A stretch of 64,000 nt of DNA, from positions 161,001 to 225,000 of the forward strand of contig NC_087391.1 of assembly GCF_963675165.1 (NCBI RefSeq), given 5' to 3'. Origin of the DNA: Halichondria panicea (lineage: Eukaryota > Porifera > Demospongiae > Suberitida > Halichondriidae). The translations under genes and the position numbers were made by a program. Shown here piece by piece: positions 38,294 to 51,236 of this stretch; position 1 is the stretch's first letter; each line of letters begins with the position of its first letter. The notes beneath the pieces were generated by a model that saw nothing but the letters and a program-made list of their open reading frames with translations, was not told the origin of the DNA and did no database searches.

Positions 38294-41200
38294 ATGGAGA
38301 GAAATAAAGTCTACAGAGAGCTAGCTGCTGTGTCCCCCGAGGCCCTCCCGGCTAAACTACACAGCCTGCTAGCAGACAGTGCCATCCAAGTATTTCATAG
38401 GGGCAGATCTGACCAGAACTCGGCCCCAAGTGATGAGCTAGTAGCAGAGCACCTCACTCTTCCCCTGCAATGGCTACTCTGTGCTGGAGACCCGGCAACC
38501 ATCTTTGCTGGACTGGAACAGAGCAAGAGTCCCTCAGGGTTCTGTGGCAAAGTATTCAAAAGTGGCGAACCAGCTTATTTTTGCAAGTATGCCGTTCGCA
38601 ACCTGTGAATTTTAATACAATTATCACAAACACACACACACACACATCACACACACACACACACACAATGACATCCATATTACACATGCTTACATGAGGT
38701 ATCAGACCAACAGAATGGGGTAATTTTGTTATAACTGGTATCTATAACCCCCCCCCCAGGGACTGTCAAACAGACCCCACCTGTTGCCTGTGCATGGAGT
38801 GCTTTGAACACAGCGAGCACAAGAACCACCGTTACCGGGTGAGTGTTGAAAAAGTGCGTCTAGTCTATATTGTGGCCATGCCTTATTTATGATTAAATGT
38901 TGTTCCCCTCTTTAGTTCTTTGCATCTGGAGGAGGTGGTTGCTGTGACTGTGGAGACCCTGAGGCATGGAAGTCAGACGTGTACTGTGACCTCCACCAGC
39001 CCACTCAACAGCTGGATGATCAGGTCCACTCTCATAACAACAACACTGCATATATTTACTATAACATGGCCAGCAAATAGCACAGTCATGCTGCTTGTAT
39101 ACAACGTGGCAATTCCTAGGCTAGGAAGCAGTCTAGAATAATTCATACATTTTTTTTTAGTGCTAATTACGAATTATTATAATGGAGTAAATGACATTGT
39201 CAATTTAGAGCGATAATTATTAAATCTTCTGTGCTCCCCTCCAGGAAGATCCAGTGGCAGCATTGTCCTCTGACCTTGCTGAGAGGGCGTGGCACTTCCT
39301 GTCCACCCTCCTCTCGTACTGCATGAACATTATGACGTGGACTGGACCAGAGAAACTGCCTCCCTCCCTAATCACTGGCCTCACTGCTCAAAGGTTAGGA
39401 GTGGTGGGATAGTGGGATGGAAGCTCTTATAGTAGGGTTGTCCTGTTTGCTTATCTTGGGGGAGTAAGTTATGTTTTCAGTGGAACCTTGAATACATTTG
39501 GGAACAGGCCATTGGGGTTGTTTTGTACACAAACTGTTCATTTGGGACCTGCATGGCCTATACAAGGGATAGCCACTAAGAGCCTGAGGGACTCCACTGT
39601 AATGCCTGTAATAAGTATAGTTGGCAACTTCTCATGAGCTTACAATGGCAAGCTTCAATAGAATAATTATGCTCTGTCAGAATTTTGGAATTCTGTCACA
39701 ATTAATATATTATTAGTGGAATGTATGTACGAGTAACTCTCAGAGTATCGCGATGTCATGTGATGTCATGTGATGTCATTGCAGTCTCCAGAAGGATGCA
39801 GCTCAGATGTTCCTGGAAAACGATGAAATTCATTCATTTGATGAGGTCATTCATACCCTCGTACACAGTGTGGGGCTGACACACACGGGGGCTGTGTCCA
39901 TGGCAACACACGTAGACAGGAAGGTGGGTCACATGTCCCTACATCGTATCATATGACATGACCACACCCACTACTACAGGGACGAGCAGTTGTACAGTGT
40001 GGCACTGAGGCAGAATGCACTAGAGTACGTGAAGCCCTCAATGTAAGTGCTGTGTCAGTCCGTCTATACATGTCATAGTGTTTTCACATTGCAAATATGT
40101 GGGACTAATACAAAACAACTCTCCCCCCCCACGCCCACACACACACAGGCAAACCTTGCCAACAACCCCCTCAAGGTGACTGTCCTTCACGAGGCTGTGG
40201 TGGCACACCAGAACACGGCCATCCTCTGTCTCAGTATTGCCAAGGACCTATCAGAGCGATCCCCTGCCTTCAGTCGACTGCTCTCCATGAGCTTGTGTGA
40301 GGGAGGGCTACAGTCTCACGAGTCACTACTGGACAAGTTCTTCATCTCTGACAGTCAGCTCTGGATCAGTGAGTGCTCTAGCTGTCTAATAAATACCCAG
40401 TTGTTGAGAATAACAAGGCATGCATATGATGTGTAGTGATGTTCCCTCGGCCTGTAGCAGTGTTCACTAATAGCTTGCAAGCCTTAATAAGTGTTTCAGT
40501 ATTGGAAGCTCCTGTAGCAATCAATACAACTAATTATAGGCCCAAGCTACTACACGCACGTGTAGGCTTATACAGTCTGCACAACACCAGTGAAGCCATG
40601 TTCAATACTCAGCCCGAATATGTACATGTATGATGGATATTACCCCCCCTCCAATGGATATTGCCCCCCCCCCCCTCCCCTCCAGATGCTCGTGTAGCGT
40701 GGCATCGCCTGGTCATGAGCTCCGTCTTCATGGACCCAGTGTATAAGAAACAGCTGGCCATCATCCTAGCCAACAACTACACCACGCTACAGAGGAACTT
40801 CCTGGCTGACTCACAGGACCATGACGTCTGTGTGAGTAGGACAACAGCCCTTTACTTACTATAGTCATTCCCAGTGTTACTATTGTTACAACAATTAATT
40901 TATTAACAATTTGTGTTCCTTTAGGCAACAAACATCACGGTGCAGATTTTCACAGTTCCATCTCTGGTAAGCTGCTAGTATTCATGCCCCCCTACATACC
41001 CCCCCCCCACCCTACTGCCACCCTCTACATGCCCCCCTCTACATGCCCCCCACAGAGCCGTATGCTTGTACTGGAGCATGGACTACTCAAGACTATTCTA
41101 AGCACATTGCTAGAGCTGTTGCGCCCGTGTGTAGACTGCACCCCTCCCACACCCACTTACAAGTTTGATTCAAGCAACTACAAACACAATCGACTCTTCT

Positions 41201-42811
41201 ATCTCATGCACGATCTTAGGTGAGCGTGCTGTGTGTCATGTGATCTATTGATGACATCATATGACATCATGTAGGTACGTGTTGCGTAACACCCCGGAGA
41301 ACTGGACTGACCAGTTGAGGAAGAGAGTGTTGGAAGCATTCGACTGTGTACTGGAAATGTTGGCACTCATACAGGTACACTTGACATTGTGGGTGCGGCT
41401 TGTGGGTGGAGCTAGGGAAATTGTGGGTGGGGCTAGATGGCAATGGACGTGTACAGGATTATTTTGTTGTGGTATTAGCCTTTACTTGAGTTTGGAGGAT
41501 CCATTTTATACAGTTTCAAGATTTTAGTATGTTACAAATGTTAATTTTAATTGTCCCAAATGTATTGTGAGGCTGTTTTGTTGAAAGCAGACATTGTTCT
41601 GTGAGATAGCCCCGGCCCGTAGCTTGCAATACACTGTAACTATGGTAACGATTAATCCCTACATGGCTCCAGAATGCTGACGGAGTTAAGAGGCGTGCTC
41701 AGGGATTACATGTTGAGAGAGAGGAGCCATGGGAACACTTGTTCAACTTCTCTATAGTCCTCCAACCATCACTCCTCCTGCTAGTGGAGTGGATGAGCAG
41801 TGATGTAAGTTAGTGATGCATTCAATACCTATCAGGATGACCTTGCAGTGCTGTACTTGATACATAATTAATCCAGCAATTTTGACAAAAGCCTGAAATT
41901 CAGCCGTTTTGGTAGCTATTAGCCTGTAATTTGTGTTCAGATTGTCCACACCCACACACACACACTTTAATGTCAATCTTATGCCCCCTCTTTCCCTAGC
42001 AGCAGGTCGTGTTGTGTTACCACCTGCATAGTTAATAGCACAACCTGTACAATCAGTTACCTAGCAATACTGTACCTGTATGGGAGCCTTACTGACTAGT
42101 GCTGTGTTGTGTGTGTCTCCAGGAGGCAGTGCTGAAGGAAGCTGTCATGGCCACCCTCCAGAAGCACATCACTGAGGGAGGGAGGAAAAAACTCTCATTC
42201 AAGTCCCACAGTTAGTCAACACACACACACACAAGTACAGACACATAAGTACAGTCTTAATCTGTAGTCGGCTCTGTAACTAGAGTTCTGATGGTCCAAT
42301 TGCAATGATTTTATGATTTTCTAAGAGCTTAGAAGGAGCTCTTTCAGATGGTATGCTCAAATCTCAAATCTGGAATGGGTCATAATTTGCCATTTTCAGG
42401 AAAAGAGCATGGGTTATAGCCCATGGTATTTTGTCAAAAACAGGGCAAAAATAGACTTTTGATTTTAAGACAACATCTTAACGAGCTCATTGTAAGCTTT
42501 CAGAAAATTGGATTAACGGAACAAAAGTTATGGCCGCTCAAAGATGCTCTATTTAACGCTTGCCAATATTTCCCTGTAGCTTGCTCACAGGAGCTGTTGG
42601 GACGGAGGACGGTCGAGTTAGTCCCATTCGATATTGTCAAGGACGAGGTCTCTATTCACCAACCTCTGCCCCGGATCATCGCCTGTGAGTTGTGTGGGGT
42701 GTGCTAGTTGTGAGTGTGTGGGCGTTACATTCCTCTCACTGCAGGTCTAATGACAGGAGCTGCCGCCCACGGACTCTCTATTGAACAGCTGTTATCTCTG
42801 AACCCCTCCGT

Positions 42812-42853
<42 letters not shown>

Positions 42854-45800
42854 GGGCTAGATTGTTAATACCTCAGCTCCGTGTATGTCATCATTCTCCG
42901 CACCTTTATTGCCTCCACAGGACACCCGAACCCCCCTCTTCCTGATGGAGCACTGCTCTCGCTCGGTTGTCATGGCGATCCAGGTGATGGCGGGCATGTG
43001 GAAGCGTAACGGCTATTCTGTTGTCAATCAGATCATCAACTACCAGTTCCATTACTCTAGGGAAATTATGTACGACAAGGATATCCTTATGTTACAGGTG
43101 GGTGTGGTTTTACATGTAGCCTATTAATAGCATACCTGTATGTGCGAGTGTGTATGTGTGGGTTCAAAGGTTAACTGTGTGTTGTGTGTGTGCAGTGTAT
43201 GGCTTCAGTGATGGACCTCAACGTGTTCACTTATGCTCTTATTTACAAGTTCAGGCTTGAGAAATGGATCAACAGGTGAGGCACTACACCGCCCCCACAC
43301 ACACACCCCTCACATTCCTCACACACACACACACCCCCACAGCCCTAACAGTGACCCCACTCAGAGGGACGGAGAGCCGGCTGATGATGCTCTGAGGTTC
43401 TTCATCAGTGAGGCTGAGGACTTCCTTTTCCTACTCATCACTATATTCAGTACGTCACTGAGACCACACCCACTTACAGGACAGCCCATCGTACACTAGG
43501 ATGAATAATTATCAATTCCAGTGTGCGTACAGTGGCTACTGTAATATCATAATGGCAATGTGCATTATTAGATACTCTCTCTGTCTAGCTGAGCGTCACT
43601 CTGAGGGGGTGGGTGTGGGCGTGTCACGAGTGAATGCCCTCAGGCGTGAGATCATTCATCGTCTCTTCATCAATCCTCTCATCCACTCTCAGATCATCAA
43701 GCTCTTTAGAGTGAGTCACCCGCCACTAACCTCTCTCCTCTAGTCAGGGGACATGTCGTGTGTGTTACCTCTCTCCTCTAGTCAGGGGATCATGTCGTGT
43801 GTGTTGCCTCTCTCCTCTAGTCAGGGGACATGTCGTGTGTGTTACCAACAGTTTGCCTGGCCCTCTAAATGAAAGCCTGCCTATTTCCATTCTGAACTAT
43901 CACTGAATGGAAACATTTCCATTCAGTGATAGTTCCATAATTATAACAACAGCTCATAGTTTCAAGGAAACAAGAGAGTAGAGTTAGTAAAACAGACACT
44001 TAAAACAGACACTGTTTAATATGCTGTGCTGTGCTTCCATACTGTGTCATGTGCTGTGCTTCCATACTGTGTCATGTGCTGTGCTTACATACTGTGTCAT
44101 GTGCTGTGCTTACATACTGTGTCATGTGCTGTGCTTACATACGCCACTTCACATGTTGTGTATGTGACTCCAGTTGAACGAGAATGAGAACCAGATTGAC
44201 CAGACCTTGAAGGAGGTCGCAGTTCAAAAGTCAGTCACCATTTACTAATAACTAATTGCTAATTATCCTTGACCTTTGACCCCTAGGCGGGTGGGTAACA
44301 AGACACTATTTGAGCTAAATCCAGAACTGGAGAGCGAGTATGATCCGTTCTACTTCCATTACAACAGGATGGATCACTCTAAGGTGGGTCAGCCGTAGGT
44401 CAAAGGTCAAGGGGGTGTGGTGTATGATAACACTGTTCCTTGTAGGCACACGAGGCGTATCGGAAGAGACACAAGCCGCCCAGTGGAGGAGTGCGGCAGA
44501 TCATACGTAAGTCATCACCATAGCAAAGATACCTCAGGCGGTGATACTTTTTTAATGATGTGCTTAGATACAAGTTTTGTTATTAGTAGAACCACTATTT
44601 CAAAGCCTTGCGCTTTTTCACAAATTTCAGTAGCTATTTTTGTCAGCCCTTAATTTGTGTTTAATTTCAAAACTAACTAACCTTCCTTCCCGCCCACACA
44701 TGCAGCAACGCCCCCTCAACGCCCACCTCCCTTCACGCCCCCGTTCCAGGGTATCATGCGCTTCACGCAGTGTCAGGTCGTTCATCGTGTGCTACTCTGC
44801 GTACTCAAGCAAGCCGCACTTCAAACTTCAAAGTTCTGGTCCGACAAACTCATACACGAAGCTCTGTACCTCCTCGCAGTGATGATGATGGAAGAAGACC
44901 CCGCCCACCCACAATCACTACGTAATATTGCCCTCGGACGTACAGGAGGTGGGTTGTCTCCTACTCGTTTTTTATTGCCTCAGCTGTTCAGACGTAGCTA
45001 CTTTGTATCGTTAGACGCTGCATTGTTGGGTCACTTGGAGGCGCTCAAAGTTAATCGCCGTGCCGACGAATATCTCCCCCTCCTTGAGTGGATATTACAG
45101 TATTTGACCACACCCACCGGATCTGATCCGCCTCATGTTGCTATGGATACCACAGACTCGGAGCCCGTTGTTGCCACGCCCCCAGCTACTCTTACTGACC
45201 CATCGATTGATGAGGAGGCTATAAGGAAAAGGAAGAAACTGGCGGAGGCCAAGCGTACTTTACTCATGTCTCAGATGGCAAAAATGCAGAGGAACTTTCT
45301 GAGGGAGCACGGAGCAGAGCTAGCCACCATCAACATTGGGGGATCCAGGTGCATGGGATTATTATGATAAAAAAAATATTAAAGCACTTATAGTGGGTAT
45401 GTGAGTATAGTGGGTATGTGAGTATAGTGGGTATGTGAGTATAGTGGGTATGTGAGTATAGTGGGTATGTGAGTATAGTGGGTATGTGAGTATAGTGGGT
45501 ATGTGAGGACTGCCTAATTAAATATTTCGTGTCTAAATTAATATTCGTACAGCTCAGGATAGTGACGTTGAAATTAACGTAGAATAACGCAGTTTTAATT
45601 TTCGGATGATGCTAAAATTCCACCATACGAAAATAACCCGCTATACAGTATAAGTACATAAGAGAGCCGCACGTTGCACGCCTTGACCACTAACAATTGC
45701 TCTTGTGCAGTGTAATTGGAGAGGACTTGAACGATGCTCTTCCTGCCAGTTGTGGGGTGGGTGTGGTCTCCCGTGTTGACCACACACCCTCTACTCAAGA

Positions 45801-48800
45801 GGCTACGTGTATCCTGTGTCAGGAGGAGACTAAGGATATCGGGTTGTCAGACAAACTATTAGTACAAGCTGTGTACGTGCAGAGATCAGCTGTACTGCGT
45901 AGGGGGGAGCCCCTGGACAAGCCCATAGGTAATTACCTGGACTGCAAAATTCTGCAAAATTAAATTTAGCATTTTTATGAATTATAGGAGAGGATTTTTT
46001 GCTGTCTCGAGCCAATGTTCCTCACGGCTTGTTCACTGGTGGGTGTGGTCACTACATGCACGCTGACTGCTGGACCGGGTAAGAACATTTTTTCTTTTAG
46101 CTTCGCAATTTGTAAATCCTGTCTAGTTTTTTAAATGAAGAATTTGCAGACTGGTGGATGTTTAGGGGAAAAGCTCCCCCCCCTCCACTGAATAGAACCC
46201 TGTTTGTAGACGTAGTGGTGCTCTAGTCATGATAGTCCTATATATACGGTGCAGTTTCCTGGAGAGCAAGCAACGGGAAAGACGGGGGCAGCATCACTTC
46301 TTTCTTCTCCCTGGTCGATCTGTCCAGCTGGAGAAGGGAGAGTTCTTGTGCCCACTCTGTCAGAGCCCGTGCAACACTGTACTGCCGCTACTGATACCAC
46401 GCCCACTGACCACACCCCCTAGACGGCCGGCCAATGAGATAAGCCCGGCTGAGTGGATTGATCTGGTACAGATGGCCACTGACTTGGCTGACGGAGACCA
46501 CATGGACACCAGTGAGTGGGAGGGTGTGATAATAGCCTCTCCGAAATTAGTGATACCTAACTTGACAGTCCATAACTTGAGTAAGGATTGTCCAATTTCT
46601 CAACTAAATTTTGCATTCAGTAACTATTTAAGAGAGCTACAATAATTATGGTGTGTTTAGAGCTGAATATGTTATTATGCTATTATAATAATTGGTGGAT
46701 GTGATTGTTAGGTATATGATGTACTTCCCTTCCTCTGACAGACTCGTCCAGTGTGGACCCAACCTTCCATGACAGAGCTCTTCACTACTTCCCCTCGTAC
46801 CAGAGGCCACGCCCATCAGGGGGGGAGAGTGCGGAGACTCAGGCAGTCAAACTGTTCAATGTCATTGTTAGTCTGTTCTCACAGTCTGTCTTCACGGTGA
46901 GTACAAGAGGTCCCTTGATACATGTACATATCTAACATCCTACGAACAATAATTGCTGATCTGTGTCTACTTTGTCATATTCTATCCAATGATTACAACT
47001 GCCCTATATTCAAATACCTCTCTCCTCCCTCCCCCCTCCCCCCTCCCTCTCCCCTCCCCCATCCCCCCATCCTCCTCTCCTTGCTTGCTTACAGAAAGAG
47101 TACCAGCTCCTAGCTGATGTGAGTGATCCCAGAGTGTGTGTTGCTCAGTGGACCACCTGTGCCTACACCATCGCCAGTCTCGGTACGTTAGCTATCTCCT
47201 AGGACAGCGTCTAGTGTAGCATCTTCAAACTGCCTTACCTGTACTGTACGACTACCATTCATCTAAGACTGTATACTAGTACACCATTGCAGTAATTACA
47301 TACCTTGAATATTTCCCCTGTCACAGAACGCAATGCTCGTGCCCTGGACAAGTTTCTGTTGCAAGCTGGCACACTCTCCACTAGACAGATGGACACTGTC
47401 AAGTCACTGGTTAGACTGGGCTCTCTACTCATGCTAGCTTCTCCCCTTAACATCCTGGCAAAGTACGTCAGGAGTCTGACCAACGGTGAGTGTGTGTGAT
47501 GCACGTAAAAGCAAGAAATGCTTAATATTGACCTCATGTGTAGACTAGTGTACAGAGTCTATAGTGTGGTCCCACTGTGTGCACTGTAGCTAGTGTACAG
47601 AGCCTATAGTGTGGTCCCACTGTGTACACTGTAGCTAGCGTACAGAGCATTTCAGGTGAGGTGAAAAAGGTTTGTTCTCTGATGTGTAATCATACATGTA
47701 ATTATATATCTTTATACAGTGTTGCTACAAGTTGACACGCCCCCTTTCCCCGAGCTTCCCTGTGTGCTTGAGTTGGATACGTTTGGCATCCTTGTCAGTC
47801 TCCACTACGCCCACTCCACTCTCTACACAGCCCTCACAGCTCCACCAGGCTCACAGACTGTGAATGGTGTGATACCAGCCCTAGAGGGAATAACTGATCA
47901 ACACCTCATCCGGATCACAGCAGCTGCACAGATTCTACAGCACCTTCTCGGCACACCCCCGCCCCCTCATACGGACACACGTGAGTATATTATAACTGGT
48001 CATACAGGTTGAGTGAGTTACAACCTGTTACCTTTGATATCATTAGCGGAACGTTCAGGGTCTTCCCCCGAGTTCCTAGTGGGAATGGGCTTGCAGGAGG
48101 TCTGGCTGAAATACAGGAAGATAGCAGGGTAACAGACAGTGATATAATGCATACAGTGTTTATTGGTGGCCCCTCCCTCCCCCGCTACAGACTGCCCTGT
48201 TCCCCTGCCCCCAGCCCCTACGACCTGTACGCTGGTGTTCAGCAACACCTCTACCCTTTCCTTGAGTCAGCTACTCTCTTCTTCCATTGTCTCTCCGGGG
48301 TGGAGCTCGTGTACTCATCAGGTGATTATCACATGACAAGCACGTGATATCCTCATATTACACCCCCCCACAGACTCGGTGGCCACTCGATTTGAGGACC
48401 TTTGTCGTTATTTGAGCATTCCCGTCTCCTTATTCAAACTGTTTGATGAAGCCACACCCACTGGCAAGCCTGCAAACATTATTCCAAAACTAGCCAGCAA
48501 GTAAGTTACATGTAACTTGAATTCCGTTGATCCAATTTCAACGATTTTATGATTTTCTGAAAGCATAGAAAAAGGCCTTTCAAATGGTACCATCAAAGTG
48601 CATATTGAGAGATAAAATAGTTTGCCAATTTCGGCCCAATACCATGGATTATAGCCCATGGTCCAAGGGCGAAAAATGACAAAATATGGCCCCGGTGAAA
48701 ATTTGGATTAAACACATAATTTAAATGGTTTTTTCTAAGCTTTCAGAAAATCATAACATTTTTGAAATTGGATGAACGATACTAAAGTTATGGCTGTTCA

Positions 48801-49747
48801 ACTACACCCCCTCGTTTAAATCAATGGTTCGGAGATTCTTTCAGCTGTCATGCATTGTACATACTCACGACTCAGTCCATTCATACAAGACACACTGTTT
48901 CCCACAGTTGGTGTACCCACCCTAAGATAAGAGCTCTCCTGGCCACACCTCCTGTAATGGCCACACCCCCTGTATCGCTAGTGTCACCACGGGCAACTGT
49001 GGAGCTCCCCAAACGGTTTTCAGATCTTGTCAAGTTGGCATCTTCTTTCCTGTGAGTTACAATAATCCACAGCTACCTTATCAGCTACTTATCAGTCAGC
49101 ACTACATTCTCTATGGCCGCAAATAATTAGCTGTCTTCAATTTCTGTCATTCTAAGACCAATGTTTTCCCACTGAGTTGTTTCTAAGATGGTCTCTCTCT
49201 CCTATCCCAGATGTCCGTCTCGTGTGAGCAGTGAGGCTGTGGAGGACAGTCAGACGACCATGATGTGCTTGGTGTGTGGGACCATGATCTGTGCTAACTC
49301 TTACTGCTGTCAGAGTGAGGTGACGCGTCTAGAGGGGGGTGTGGTCAGGGTCGGAGGGTTTAACAAACATGCACGAAGGTACGGCTTCACTTAGCAACCT
49401 AGACAATGGTTGTGTACGCATGTTTTATACTTTTCTACCCACTGCATTGTTGTGAAAAGTTATCATTCTGACTCTAAGTACAATGTAGTTTGTTCTCGTT
49501 CACTGAGTCTATGTGTATTTACCCTCCCTCCCCTCGTGATTATCTGTGGGTGTGTACTTAACCCCCCCCCCTCTTAGCTGTGGTGCTGGTCTGGGTATGG
49601 CACTGTGGATCTTAGAGGCTAGAGTGGTGTTACTGGACACTACTGACCCGACCAATATCAATGGCTGTACAGTTACACCCCCGTACCTGGACGAGTATGG
49701 AGAGGCTGACCCTGGACTCAGGTGTGTGGGTGTGTGTGTGAGGTGTG

Positions 49748-49826
<79 letters not shown>

Positions 49827-50126
49827 GGTGTGCCTGTCCCAGGTTCTCCTTGTAGAGCTGTCATGATTATCATTATAAGCACACAAAATAATTATTAGCC
49901 TTTAGTAGAGTAGACCACACATATACACACACAGTGATGATGGACATAATAAGAGACTGTATTACTATCATTCCCTCCGTGTAGGCGTGGCAACCCGCTC
50001 CACCTCAATGAGGATATTTACCAGGAGATTCGTCAGCTATGGTTCCATCATCGCATCCCTGAGAGGATCTCCAAGGAGGCTGAGGATAATAATGGCCTCT
50101 TGCGCATCACATGGGCAAGCATGTGA
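38294..50126 (+). CDS. UBR1/UBR2-type N-degron E3 ubiquitin ligase
   Basis: Thirty-seven exons in one frame give 1800 aa (human UBR1 1749, UBR2 1755). Exon 1 is 38294..38586, then 38760..38838, 38916..39023, 39245..39393, 39785..39923, 39980..40042, 40149..40368; the largest is 44706..45348 and the last 49985..50126. The UBR box is complete (CGKVFKSGEPAYFC, CCLCMECFEHSEHKNHRY, GGCCDCGDPEAW), binding basic N-degrons. An N-domain-like region, a long helical body, a RING (CILCQEE, then CGHYMHADCW, CPLCQSPC in exons 24-26) and the C-terminal autoinhibitory domain ([40 protein letters not shown]) follow. Substrates are degraded with a RAD6-type E2. The gene predates or parallels the UBR1/UBR2 split, so no number is given. 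Introns hold many repeats. Confidence 0.94.
42268..42545. repeat. fold-back repeat family, copy F (UBR intron 13)
   Basis: Left arm TTCTGATGGTCCAATTGCAA, TTTTATGATTTTCTAAGAGC; centre CATGGGTTATAGCCCATGG; right arm TGTAAGCTTTCAGAAAATTG, GGAACAAAAGTTATGGCCGC. Full-length and moderately diverged. Confidence 0.88.
43735..44142 (+). repeat. two minisatellites and a perfect palindrome in UBR intron 19
   Basis: Three copies of about 42 bp (CTCTCCTCTAGTCAGGGGA... CATGTCGTGTGTGTT) each carry an acceptor-like CTCTAG. At 43894-43935 a 20-bp palindrome (GAACTATCACTGAATGGAAA) faces its exact complement over a 2-nt loop. From 44030, about five copies of CATACTGTGTCATGTGCTGT GCTTA follow. Confidence 0.9.
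45385..45512 (+). repeat. 17-bp tandem repeat in UBR intron 23
   Basis: Seven copies of AGTGGGTATGTGAGTAT, nearly perfect. Each unit carries GTATGTGAGTAT, which resembles a splice donor; the true donor is upstream at 45349. Confidence 0.93.
48508..48815. repeat. fold-back repeat family, copy G (UBR intron 33)
   Basis: Left arm TAACTTGAATTCCGTTGATC, TTATGATTTTCTGAAAGCAT; centre ACCATGGATTATAGCCCATG; right arm TCTAAGCTTTCAGAAAATCA, ATACTAAAGTTATGGCTGTT. The reverse of the G-rich linker (ACACCCCCTCGTTTAA) follows the right arm. Confidence 0.9.
49722..49823 (+). repeat. (GT)n microsatellite at the donor of UBR exon 36
   Basis: GT repeats begin at the donor itself (CAG/GTGTGTGGGTGTGTG) and run about 100 bp. 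Confidence 0.95.
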
Positions 50127-50265
50127 CACTGTCATTTGACTGAACTAATTGATAGTATGCATAATTAGAGTGTGTGTATTTTCTATATTTAATGTAAATT
50201 GCACTAAAAATTTATTATTATTGTATTATAATTTATTTTAATTATAGTGACATTATAGTCATTGT

Positions 50266-51070
50266 TCAATTGGCTACGATGACATCATTGTTGGGACTCA
50301 GAATCTCTATCCAATAGCCATCGGGATCTTTAATGAATGCTATCCCCTTCATTTTGCCTGCATGTACAGAGCATGGTCATGTGACCAGTGGGTAAAAACA
50401 CAATTAACGAACCTCCAGTGGGGGTCTTGATGAAAGGAACTCCCAGAGTCTCGAACCTATCACAAGCTTTGTACACATCCGGCACAGCTATTCCAATATG
50501 ACCTGCATGTACAAAAAGCATATAATTATTATAAGTGTCATGGTGATGTGTATATAGTGTGTGTGTGTGTTCACCAAATCCTCTTGGATCAGAGTTGCCA
50601 TTGTGGTATCCAGTGAAGGTAGGGTCCGTCTCTGTGCCCCAGTTGCTGTGACAGTGTCGTACATGAACAGTATATAGACTACAAAACAATACAAGGCTCA
50701 CTGTGTTAGTTCAATAGTCCCACGACGTGTGAGGAGCCACTTCCAAGCTTCATCTTGGTCTGTCGGTATATCCTCTGCCTTCTCATAGCCCATAAAATAG
50801 ATGGTGAACTTCATCGATGGTTGGTCTACCCTCTTCAACAACCTGTACATTAATGATATTCACTTACACACATGTACATACACACGGTTGCTGTCGATTT
50901 CCTAACCTCATTCCCATGACCCTAGAGTAGAAGTCCAGGCTGGCCTTAGGGTCTCTGATCCTCATCATAGTTTGCTGCATGATGAAGTCATTGCAGCTGG
51001 AGTCAGGCTCACTCAGGTAGCTCCTGTAGTCAGGGTGTGGGCCTGTACTTGTGGAAGAAGAATCAGCCAT
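50266..51070 (-). CDS. GLO1: glyoxalase I (lactoylglutathione lyase)
   Basis: Exons 51070..50907, 50842..50702, 50645..50575, 50502..50413, 50357..50266 give 185 aa (human 184). GLO1 turns the methylglyoxal-glutathione hemithioacetal into S-lactoylglutathione in the cytosol. All four metal ligands are in place: Gln in [10 protein letters not shown], Glu in TIELTHNWG, His in [12 protein letters not shown] and Glu in [26 protein letters not shown] is the typical first module. The start codon sits in TTCAAGATGGCTG, another YY1/TISU-like context. CCDC61 begins 166 bp away, head to head. Confidence 0.96.
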
Positions 51071-51236
51071 CTTGAAGATCAGACAGTGCTAGTGAAGTTT
51101 AGGGCTGGCACTTAACTCTCTGCGAGCTACGCCCACTTTGTTTGCGCACGCGCAATACCTCACAGTGGCTCTTGGTCTCGAGGACAAATGCGGTGGAATT
51201 CCGAAACAGTTCCAGATAAAGCCCTCCAACTTAAAG

